Source: Comamonadaceae bacterium (GTDB lineage: Bacteria > Pseudomonadota > Gammaproteobacteria > Burkholderiales > Burkholderiaceae_C). Taken from it: a DNA stretch of 63,826 bases. The stretch covers positions 1-63,826 of the forward strand of contig CANFLX010000013.1 of assembly GCA_947447985.1 (NCBI GenBank). Direction: 5' to 3'. Shown here piece after piece: positions 57,731 to 63,826 of the stretch. The first letter of the stretch is position 1, and the number at the start of each line of letters is the position of its first letter. A program made the translations under genes and the position numbers. The notes beneath the pieces were generated by a model. The model saw nothing but the letters and a program-made list of their open reading frames with translations. It made no database searches and was not told the origin of the DNA.

Positions 57731-58657
57731 TCAGCCGCATAGCGCTTGCGCCAGTTCGGCCAGTGGCCGCAACTGGCGCTGGCTCTCAAAGCGCAGCGCA
57801 CGCCCGCTGACCGGGTCGGTGAATGCGATGGAATGCGCGAGCAACTGCAAGGGTTGCGCCGTGTCCGCACTGCCTTCGGGCGTGAGCACCGGATAAATGC
57901 CGTCGCCCACCAAGGGCAAACCGAGCGCTGCCATGTGCACCCGCAGCTGGTGGCGCTGGCCGGTCACAGGCTCCAACTGGTAGCGCGCCAGACCTCCAAA
58001 ATTCTCCAGCGGCGTGATGCGCGTCAGCGCGTTGGGTGGGCCATCGACTTCGGTCTGCTGCATGAAGTGGCTGCTCTCGGCAATGCGGCTCTCGCGGCGC
58101 TTCGGCCACGCCAGGGTCGGGTTCCAGCGCGCAATGGCCTGGTAGGTCTTGGCCACTTGGTGCTGGCGAAACAGCGCGTGGTAAGCGTCGCGGCTGCTGC
58201 GCTGCACCGAAAACAAGACCAGCCCCGCCGTGTCGCGGTCTATGCGGTGTATGGGCACCAGGTCATTGAGCCCTAGCTTGTTTTTCAGGCGCACCAGCAC
58301 GGTTTCTTGCAAGTACTTGCCCGAGGGCATGACCGGCAAAAAGTGCGGCTTGTCGACGACCAGCAGGTGCTCGTCCTGGTAGAGCACGACTTCGTCAAAG
58401 GGAATGCGGGGCTCTGGCGGCAGCGAGCGAAAGTAGTAGACCCGCAGACCCGCCACATAGGGTGCATCGGTGCCCAGTGTGTCGCCCAGATCGGATGTGA
58501 CGGTGCCGCACTCCATGCGCTGCACCCATTCGCTGCGCGCCACGCCCGCAAAGCGGGACACCAAAAAATCAAGCACCGTGGCCCAGGGTTCCTGGGGCAG
58601 CACCACGCTGCTGGGGCCCACGCCATCACGCAGCGCAGGGGTGTGCGGGTATTTCAT
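57731..58657 (-). CDS. RluA family pseudouridine synthase
   Basis: A 308-residue RNA pseudouridine synthase. The catalytic aspartate is Asp140 in HRIDRDTAGLV, and the later RluA motifs are TGQRHQLRVHMAALGLPLVGD and LLAHSIAF. The N-terminal 90 residues resemble the S4-less group that modifies tRNA or rRNA, so the exact target nucleotide is uncertain. The stop codon sits directly next to that of the transglutaminase-like gene on the other strand. TrmB lies 24 bases upstream on the same strand. Confidence 0.88.
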   Translation of the reverse strand: MKYPHTPALRDGVGPSSVVLPQEPWATVLDFLVSRFAGVARSEWVQRMECGTVTSDLGDTLGTDAPYVAGLRVYYFRSLPPEPRIPFDEVVLYQDEHLLVVDKPHFLPVMPSGKYLQETVLVRLKNKLGLNDLVPIHRIDRDTAGLVLFSVQRSSRDAYHALFRQHQVAKTYQAIARWNPTLAWPKRRESRIAESSHFMQQTEVDGPPNALTRITPLENFGGLARYQLEPVTGQRHQLRVHMAALGLPLVGDGIYPVLTPEGSADTAQPLQLLAHSIAFTDPVSGRALRFESQRQLRPLAELAQALCG

Positions 58658-58681
58658 GCGGCCCGGCTGCAGCCTTGGGCG

Positions 58682-59446
58682 CTAGATGCGCTCAAACACC
58701 ACGTCCCACACGCCATGGCCCAGGCGGATGCCACGGCTCTCGAACTTGGTCAGTGGCCGGTAGTGCGGCTTGGGCGCATAGCCATTGAGCTGCGGGTGCG
58801 TGGCGGCTGCGCGGTTGGCCAGCGCAGGCTCGGCGCTCAGCACCTCTAAGATTTGTTCGGCATAGGGCTGCCAGTCGGTGGCGCAGTGCAGGTAGCCGCC
58901 CACTTTCAGGCGCTGGGCCAGCTTGGCAATCAGCGGGGCCTGAATCAGGCGGCGCTTGTTGTGTTTGGTCTTGTGCCAGGGGTCGGGAAAAAAGATGTGC
59001 ACGCCGTCCAGGCTTTGCAAGGGCAGCATGTGGTCAATCACCTCCACCGCGTCGTGCGCGCAAATGCGGATGTTGCGAATGTCGTGTTCACCCATGCGCT
59101 TGAGCAGTGCGCCCACACCGGGCTCATGCACTTCGCAGCACAAAAAGTGGGTGACGGGCAGGGTGCGCGCAATCTGTGCGGTGGCTTCGCCCATGCCAAA
59201 GCCGATCTCCAAGACCACGGGGTGCACGGTCTGTGATTCACCAAAGACCTTGTCCCACTCCAGCAATCCTTTTTGAAAGGGCAGCAGGTACTGCGGCCCC
59301 AAGGTGTCCACCGCTTTGTTTTGGCCTGGGGTCATGCGGCCCGCCCGTTTGACGTAGCTTTTGATTTCGCGCATGAAGACGCCTGGCTTGGCGTGGGGCG
59401 CGCTTGCATTTTCGGCAGGCTGCGGGAGGGAGGTGTCAGACGTCAT
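58682..59446 (-). CDS. trmB: tRNA (guanosine(46)-N7)-methyltransferase TrmB
   Basis: A 254-residue AdoMet-dependent methyltransferase that makes m7G46 in tRNA. AdoMet motif [11 protein letters not shown], the acidic [16 protein letters not shown], and the diagnostic [18 protein letters not shown] with catalytic Asp are present, then the C-terminal [17 protein letters not shown] start at ATG 59446 (MTSDTSLPQ); the frame is open upstream but without family sequence. No clear ribosome-binding site is seen. It lies between gluQ and the pseudouridine synthase in a minus-strand group of RNA enzymes. Confidence 0.94.
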   Translation of the reverse strand: MTSDTSLPQPAENASAPHAKPGVFMREIKSYVKRAGRMTPGQNKAVDTLGPQYLLPFQKGLLEWDKVFGESQTVHPVVLEIGFGMGEATAQIARTLPVTHFLCCEVHEPGVGALLKRMGEHDIRNIRICAHDAVEVIDHMLPLQSLDGVHIFFPDPWHKTKHNKRRLIQAPLIAKLAQRLKVGGYLHCATDWQPYAEQILEVLSAEPALANRAAATHPQLNGYAPKPHYRPLTKFESRGIRLGHGVWDVVFERI

Positions 59447-59505
59447 AAAGGGAGAGGGGGCTCTGTAAGCCCTGGGCTGTGCGCCGGTGCGGCGAAGGCG
59501 CAATT

Positions 59506-60420
59506 TTAGGTGCTGGGTGCAAGTGGCAAGGCCACGGGTGAACCTGCCTGCGCCGCCATGGCTGTCCAAGCGGCCAAGGCTTCGCCCGTGGTGCCTGTTT
59601 GTGCTGGCCAGCCCAGCGCGGCGGCGGCCGCATTCAAGGCCTGCAAGGGCTCGGACAAGTCCAGCGCCTGGGCTCCGTTTTGCTTGGAAAGTTTGTGCCC
59701 GTCAGCCCCCAGCACCAAGGGCGTGTGCAGGTAGTGCGGCGTGGGCAGGCCCAGGCACTGTTGCAGCCAGATTTGGCGTGCGGTGTTGTCGGCCAAGTCC
59801 TGGCCGCGCACGACGTGGCTGATGCCCTGCGCGGCGTCGTCCACCACCACTGCGAGTTGGTAGGTCCAGCAGCCGTCAGCCCGGCGCAGCACAAAGTCGC
59901 CGACCGATTGGCTCACGCTTTGCTCTTGCGCCCCCAGCCGTCTGTCCTGCCAACGCAGGTGCGCGGCGGGTGGCTTTTCGGTGCGAAGCCGCCATGCGTT
60001 GGCGCGCGCCATGGGGTGCTGCACCTGCGCACGGCAGCTGCCGGGGTAGACCAGCTCTGCGTGGCGTGTGCGGGTGTGGCCTTGCAGCGCAAGCGCCATC
60101 TCAATGTCTTTGCGCGAGCAGGTGCAGGGGTAGGCCAGGCCTGCGGCTTGCACCTGCTGTAGTGCGGCTTCGTAATGCGCGGTGCGCGAACTTTGCCAAG
60201 TGGGTGGGGCGTCGGGGTGCAGGCCGCAGGCGGCGAGCTGTTGGAGGATGTGCTGGTCAGCACCTGCCACGGTGCGGGGCGTGTCTACGTCTTCAATGCG
60301 CAGCAGCCACTGGCCGCTGTGGGCGCGGGCGTCCAGCCAACTGGCCAGGGCCGCGACCAGAGAGCCTGCATGCAAAGGCCCAGTGGGCGAGGGCGCAAAG
60401 CGCCCTACATAGCCGTTCAC
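59506..60420 (-). CDS. gluQ: tRNA glutamyl-Q(34) synthetase GluQRS
   Basis: A 304-residue truncated glutamyl-tRNA synthetase that attaches glutamate to queuosine 34 of tRNA-Asp. The class I motif [12 protein letters not shown] and the KMSKS-type KLSKQ are present. Zinc ligands Cys99, Cys101, Tyr125 and Cys129 follow the known spacing. The anticodon-binding half of GluRS is absent, as expected. It ends 60 bases before trmB and follows the renalase-like gene by 39 bases on the same strand. Confidence 0.93.
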   Translation of the reverse strand: MNGYVGRFAPSPTGPLHAGSLVAALASWLDARAHSGQWLLRIEDVDTPRTVAGADQHILQQLAACGLHPDAPPTWQSSRTAHYEAALQQVQAAGLAYPCTCSRKDIEMALALQGHTRTRHAELVYPGSCRAQVQHPMARANAWRLRTEKPPAAHLRWQDRRLGAQEQSVSQSVGDFVLRRADGCWTYQLAVVVDDAAQGISHVVRGQDLADNTARQIWLQQCLGLPTPHYLHTPLVLGADGHKLSKQNGAQALDLSEPLQALNAAAAALGWPAQTGTTGEALAAWTAMAAQAGSPVALPLAPST

Positions 60421-60459
60421 TCACCTGCCCCTTGCGCGCATCGACGTTGGTGAAGGCCT

Positions 60460-61512
60460 TTAAGCGACGGCCAGTGCCAGCTCCAGGCCGGACACAAAAG
60501 CGTTTTCCACCCGGTGGCCCAGGCACCAGTCGCCGCACAGGCCCAGGCCCATTTTGGCGTTCCAGATGTGGCTTTGGCCCAGGGGTGTGCCAGTTTTGGC
60601 ATACAGCCAGCGGTGCGATTCCACATGGCTGGGCACGGCGCGGATGCCAGTCACCTCTGAAAACGCTTTGATCAGCTTGCCTTCGACGCGGTCTTTGCTG
60701 TCATTCAAATGCTCTTGCGACCAGGCCGCGCTGGCCTGCACCGTCCAGCGCTCAATCGTGCCGCGCCCGGGTTTGCTCGATTCGCGGGTCAGCCAGGCGA
60801 TGCGGTGGTGCGTGCTGCGCGCGGCATTCCACTGCGGCCCGAGGGTGGTGAGTCCGGGTTGCACCGCTTGCGGAAAGGCCAGCATCAGCGTCCAACAAGG
60901 GTCGACGGTGACCTTGCCGAGCTTGGTCATGGTGGCTGCGCTGGGGCGGCGTGATTTGGGCACGGTGGCCAAGAGGTCCATCGCCTGCGTGCTGGGCACG
61001 GCCAGCAGCACCGCGTCAAAGCCTGCGTACACGTGGTTGCTGTCGTCGGCGCCCACGGTGCGCAATTGCCAGAGGTTTTTGTCCATGGCGTCGGTCTCCA
61101 CGTGGGTCACGCGGGTCTCGAACAGGATGGAGTCGGCGATTGGTGCGGCCCAGGTCTTTGCCAGTGCGTTCATGCCGGGCTTGGCCACCCAATGCGGCTC
61201 GCGGGCGGGCAGGCCAGCGGCGGCCACGCGGCCGCGCTCGTCGAGCACCTGCACCATGTTGGCGCTCCAGGGGCGGCAGGTTTTGGGGGTGGTTTGCAAG
61301 GCCTCGACAAAGCGAGAGTCGCGCACGGTGAAGTACTGCGCCCCGTGGTCAAAGGTGCCAAAAGGGCTGTTGCGGGTGGACATGCGTCCGCCCACGCCCC
61401 GGGCTTTTTCAAAAATCGTCACGCTGTGGCCGGCTTGCACCAGGGTGCGTGCGCAGGTGATGGCAGCCAGTCCGGCACCCACGATGGCGATACTTTTCAT
61501 TTCTGTGCTCAT
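60460..61512 (-). CDS. renalase-like FAD-dependent oxidoreductase
   Basis: A 350-residue flavoprotein of the NAD(P)/FAD amine oxidase-like group. The dinucleotide loop IVGAGLAAITCARTL is at the start. FEKARGVGGRMSTR and FDHGAQYFTVRD are typical of renalase-like bacterial proteins, which oxidise mis-reduced dihydronicotinamide isomers. The C-terminal LGLCGDWCLGHRVENAFVSGLELA closes the FAD site. The ATG at 61512 gives MSTEMKS; an internal ATG five codons later is also possible. It begins the minus-strand run into gluQ and trmB. The substrate assignment is by family only. Confidence 0.85.
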   Translation of the reverse strand: MSTEMKSIAIVGAGLAAITCARTLVQAGHSVTIFEKARGVGGRMSTRNSPFGTFDHGAQYFTVRDSRFVEALQTTPKTCRPWSANMVQVLDERGRVAAAGLPAREPHWVAKPGMNALAKTWAAPIADSILFETRVTHVETDAMDKNLWQLRTVGADDSNHVYAGFDAVLLAVPSTQAMDLLATVPKSRRPSAATMTKLGKVTVDPCWTLMLAFPQAVQPGLTTLGPQWNAARSTHHRIAWLTRESSKPGRGTIERWTVQASAAWSQEHLNDSKDRVEGKLIKAFSEVTGIRAVPSHVESHRWLYAKTGTPLGQSHIWNAKMGLGLCGDWCLGHRVENAFVSGLELALAVA

Positions 61513-61581
61513 TTGTTGGCTCCTGTGATGCGGGGTGTTTCAGCCACTGTACACGCTCTGGCTTTTGCGTTTTGGTTCTGC

Positions 61582-62511
61582 TTACGCGGGGCGCCTTGCG
61601 TCCAGCAATGCGGCACGGGTGGTGGCGCTTTCCAACTGCTGGAGCCACCATTGCAACGCCCGTCCTTTGCTGCCGCGCCAGGCGTAATACACCGTCGCCT
61701 GGCGCTGCGCACGCTCGGTTTTTTTGGCCACCAAGCGCCCGGATGCGAGGTAGGGCGCGGCCATGGCCAAGGGCACGTTGCCGCCGCCCAAGCCGCGCAA
61801 CTGGGCCTCGAGCTTGGCTTGCATGCTGGCCACGGTGAACACGTCCTGGCCTTGCAGCAAGCCGTATGTCAGGCCCGCGCCGCGTTGCACCGAATCGGCC
61901 ACGGCCACTGCGCGGCAGCTTTGCAGGGTGGCGTCGCTCAGTGGTTCGGGCGCCTGCGCCAAAGGGTGCTGGGGAGCGACGGCATAGACAAAGGGCGCGG
62001 TGCCAATCACCCGCGTTTGCACGCCTGCGTAGCCCGCTGCTTCGGGCCCCACACCAATCGCTAGGTCGGCTTGGCCCGAGGTGAGTGCCTCTAGGGTGCC
62101 CGACAGGGTTTCGTCGCGCAGGCGCAAGCGGGTGGGGGGCGTTTGCGCAAAAAAGCCCTCGCACAGCTCCATCACCGTGGACTTGGCAATGATGCTGTCC
62201 ACCGCCACGGTGAACTGCGGCTCCCAGCCCGTGGCCACGCGTTTGACGCGGTTGGCCACGGCGTCGATCTCGGTCAGCAGGCGCGCACCCTCGCGCAGCA
62301 GCTCGGCGCCTGCCTCGGTGGGCACGGCGCGGCGCGAGCTGCGGTCGTAGAGCAGCACGTCCAGCGACTCTTCAATCTGCCGCACCCGGTAGCTTAGGGT
62401 GCTGGGCACCAGATTCAACTCGCGGGCCGCGGCGGCAAAGCTGCCCGTGGCGGCAATGGTCTGCAGCATCGCCAGGGTGTCAGGTGTCAAAATATCGCGC
62501 GGTGATTGCAT
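61582..62511 (-). CDS. LysR family transcriptional regulator
   Basis: A 309-residue LysR-type regulator. The N-terminal winged helix-turn-helix spans about residues 12-70 (FAAAARELNLVPSTLSYRVRQIEESL). The effector domain follows with VAVDSIIAKSTVMEL and TSGQADLAIGVGPE. It is divergent from pirin with an 88-base gap that contains a T-N11-A palindrome, so it probably regulates itself and pirin. The effector is unknown. Confidence 0.92.
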   Translation of the reverse strand: MQSPRDILTPDTLAMLQTIAATGSFAAAARELNLVPSTLSYRVRQIEESLDVLLYDRSSRRAVPTEAGAELLREGARLLTEIDAVANRVKRVATGWEPQFTVAVDSIIAKSTVMELCEGFFAQTPPTRLRLRDETLSGTLEALTSGQADLAIGVGPEAAGYAGVQTRVIGTAPFVYAVAPQHPLAQAPEPLSDATLQSCRAVAVADSVQRGAGLTYGLLQGQDVFTVASMQAKLEAQLRGLGGGNVPLAMAAPYLASGRLVAKKTERAQRQATVYYAWRGSKGRALQWWLQQLESATTRAALLDARRPA

Positions 62512-62537
62512 GGTGGTCGCTCGAATGGTGAAAATAT

Positions 62538-62554
62538 TTGAATGATGCCATCAA
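62538..62554. promoter_or_regulatory. candidate LysR-type operator between lysR and pirin
   Basis: TTGA at 62538-62541 and TCAA at 62551-62554 are an inverted repeat with nine bases between them, giving the T-N11-A core of LysR-family boxes. It is 27 bases from the regulator start and 46 bases from the pirin start. Confidence 0.55.
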
Positions 62555-62599
62555 TTGGCTTCGCCCGTGCGCAGGGCCTGCAGCCCTACGATTGCGGCC

Positions 62600-63301
62600 A
62601 TGATCACACTACGCAAATCCTCCGAGCGCGGCTACGCAGACCACGGCTGGCTCAAGTCGTTTCACAGCTTTTCTTTTGCCGGGTACTACGACCCCGCCCA
62701 CATGGGCTGGGGCAATTTGCGCGTCATAAACGAAGACCGCATTGCACCCGGCATGGGCTTTGGCACCCACGGCCACCGCGACATGGAAATCATCAGCTAC
62801 GTGATGTCGGGCAACCTGGCGCACAAAGACAGCATGGGCAACGTCAAAGGCATTCCGCCTGGCGACGTGCAGCGCATGAGCGCAGGCAGCGGCGTGCAGC
62901 ACAGCGAGTTCAACCACGCGCCCGACGCCACCACGCACTTTTTACAAATCTGGATTGAGCCCAATGTGCGCGGCATTCCCCCCAGCTACGAGCAAAAAAC
63001 CTTTGCGGCCGCAGAAAAGCAGGGCGCGCTGCGCTTGGTGGCGTCGCCTGATGCAGCCCAAGGCTCGGTGCTGATCCATGCTGACGCTAAGTTGTACAGC
63101 GGACTGTTCGACGGTGCCCAACACGCCACACTGGCGCTGGACCCTGCACGCAAAGCCTATGTGCAGGTGCTGCGCGGCTCGATTGCTGCCAATGGCCAGG
63201 CCCTGGCTACTGGCGATGCGGCGCTGTTGTCGGGTGAGAGCCAGCTGGCGCTGACCGACGGCAAAGACGCCGAAGTGCTGGTGTTTGACCTCTGCGCTTA
63301 A
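62600..63301 (+). CDS. pirin family protein (YhaK-type bicupin)
   Basis: A 233-residue bicupin. The metal ligands are His57, His59, His101 and Glu103 (THGHRDMEI and QHSEFNHA), identical in pattern to human pirin and E. coli YhaK. Some bacterial pirins have quercetin dioxygenase activity; others act as redox-sensitive regulators. I start at ATG 62600 (MITLRKSSERGY), the conserved family start, rather than the longer frame. It is divergent from a LysR gene and precedes a WrbA-like gene after 75 bases. Confidence 0.93.
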   Translation: MITLRKSSERGYADHGWLKSFHSFSFAGYYDPAHMGWGNLRVINEDRIAPGMGFGTHGHRDMEIISYVMSGNLAHKDSMGNVKGIPPGDVQRMSAGSGVQHSEFNHAPDATTHFLQIWIEPNVRGIPPSYEQKTFAAAEKQGALRLVASPDAAQGSVLIHADAKLYSGLFDGAQHATLALDPARKAYVQVLRGSIAANGQALATGDAALLSGESQLALTDGKDAEVLVFDLCA

Positions 63302-63332
63302 AGGCGCTGCGACTGATTTTTGATTTTTTACC

Positions 63333-63355
63333 CACCCTATCACGGGGTGTTTTTT
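63333..63355 (+). terminator. weak intrinsic terminator after pirin
   Basis: CACCC at 63333-63337 pairs with GGGTG at 63345-63349 around a seven-base loop, followed by six Ts to 63355. The stem is short, so it may only partly separate pirin from the flavoprotein gene. Confidence 0.45.
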
Positions 63356-63376
63356 GTGTCTCTAGGAGTTTTTCAC

Positions 63377-63826
63377 ATGACCAAAACCGTTGTTATTTTC
63401 CATTCAGGCTACGGCCACACCCAGCGCGTTGCCCAGTTTGTGGCCGAAGGCGCTGATGCCCAACTGGTCACTATCGACGCCGATGGCAACATCACCGACG
63501 CCGAGTGGGCGGCCTTGGACGCAGCGGACGCCATCATCATGGGCTCGCCCACTTACATGGGTATGGCTTCGTGGCAGTTCAAGAAATTTGCCGATGCCAG
63601 CAGCAAGAAGTGGTACACCAGCGCATGGAAAGACAAGGTCGCTGGTGGATTTACCTGTTCCTCGCAGCCCAGCGGCGACAAGTTGTCCACCCTTCAGTAC
63701 TTCATCACCTTGGCCATGCAGCAAGGCATGATCTGGGTGGGCCAGCCCGCCATGAACGACGGCACCATCAACCGCATCGGCTCCAACTCCGGCGTGATGG
63801 CCCAAGTCGGCCCCACCAGCCCCGCC
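63377..63826 (+). CDS. flavodoxin family protein / NAD(P)H:quinone oxidoreductase, WrbA-like (partial)
   Basis: The first 150 codons of a flavodoxin-fold protein; the window ends before the stop. The FMN phosphate loop is FHSGYGHTQRVAQFVAEGA, and the second flavin contact is GSPTYMGMASWQFKKFAD. This matches the WrbA / FMN-dependent quinone reductase group, which reduces quinones by two electrons. TAGGAG precedes the ATG at 63377. It may be cotranscribed with pirin by read-through of the weak hairpin. Annotation as WrbA itself is tentative because the C-terminus is missing. Confidence 0.88.
   Translation, partial: MTKTVVIFHSGYGHTQRVAQFVAEGADAQLVTIDADGNITDAEWAALDAADAIIMGSPTYMGMASWQFKKFADASSKKWYTSAWKDKVAGGFTCSSQPSGDKLSTLQYFITLAMQQGMIWVGQPAMNDGTINRIGSNSGVMAQVGPTSPA

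Overview
The window reads as a contiguous chromosomal segment of a betaproteobacterium of the order Burkholderiales, most likely a Comamonadaceae relative (Rhodoferax, Polaromonas or Limnohabitans type). That placement is inference. It rests on high GC, very dense packing (no gene-free stretch longer than about 250 bases), and families typical of the group: the AhpC variant with PAAFTFNCPTE, an rpfE-like gene coupled to recJ, a GluQRS, an orphan GspE-like ATPase and tripartite tricarboxylate transporter genes. No rRNA, tRNA, insertion sequence, prophage or CRISPR array was seen. Positions 1-63 hold only the leader of the first gene. The last gene runs off the right edge.

Layout. 64-7348: the translation factor EttA, then a minus-strand unit for polar amino-acid uptake (aapJQMP) that continues into a flavin reductase and an EamA exporter. 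7598-15609: acyl and carbonyl metabolism (acyl-CoA ligase, EstB-like serine hydrolase, MDR reductase, BktB-type thiolase, SDR), a 2-oxoglutarate dioxygenase and a PPK2 kinase. 15647-19433: YaeQ, a small AT-rich lipoprotein, and RecJ coupled to an RpfE-like protein. 19517-24924: a tightly overlapping operon lolC-lolD-tatD-(spermidine synthase-like)-(GspE-like ATPase). 24943-27330: peroxide defence, ahpC and ahpF, with a well-spaced OxyR-like site and an intrinsic hairpin between the two genes. 27325-33845: Nudix hydrolase, SDR, GshA, RbgA/YlqF and a TctBA transporter without its binding protein. 34032-42496: a catabolic block (FadH, SDR, acyl-CoA ligase, alpha/beta hydrolase, Baeyer-Villiger type monooxygenase, GST, nitroreductase). 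42597-51424: GlnS, UppP, a hydrolase, the proteasome-like Anbu protein, two unknown genes, and MutS coupled to a two-cluster ferredoxin-like protein. 51552-56436: a secreted subtilase with a GlyGly-CTERM tail, its neighbouring rhombosortase, and DinG with a G-rich tract in front of it. 56594-63826: a Tat-exported transglutaminase-like protein, RNA enzymes (pseudouridine synthase, TrmB, GluQRS), a renalase-like flavoprotein, a LysR regulator divergent from pirin, and a partial WrbA-like flavoprotein.

The most notable system is the S8 protease and rhombosortase pair (51552-54304). The protease ends in a proline-rich linker, a four-glycine patch, one membrane helix and a basic tail. The next gene is a small rhomboid with a GLSG serine and a C-terminal histidine. 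Together they look like a self-contained protease plus sorting-enzyme unit. Other points of interest are the lone Anbu opposite two uncharacterised genes, the iron-sulfur protein coupled to mutS, the orphan GspE-like ATPase at the end of the lol operon, and the monooxygenase plus esterase plus ligase cluster. Many gene pairs share ATGA, TGATG or TAATG junctions, and several convergent pairs overlap at their stop codons.
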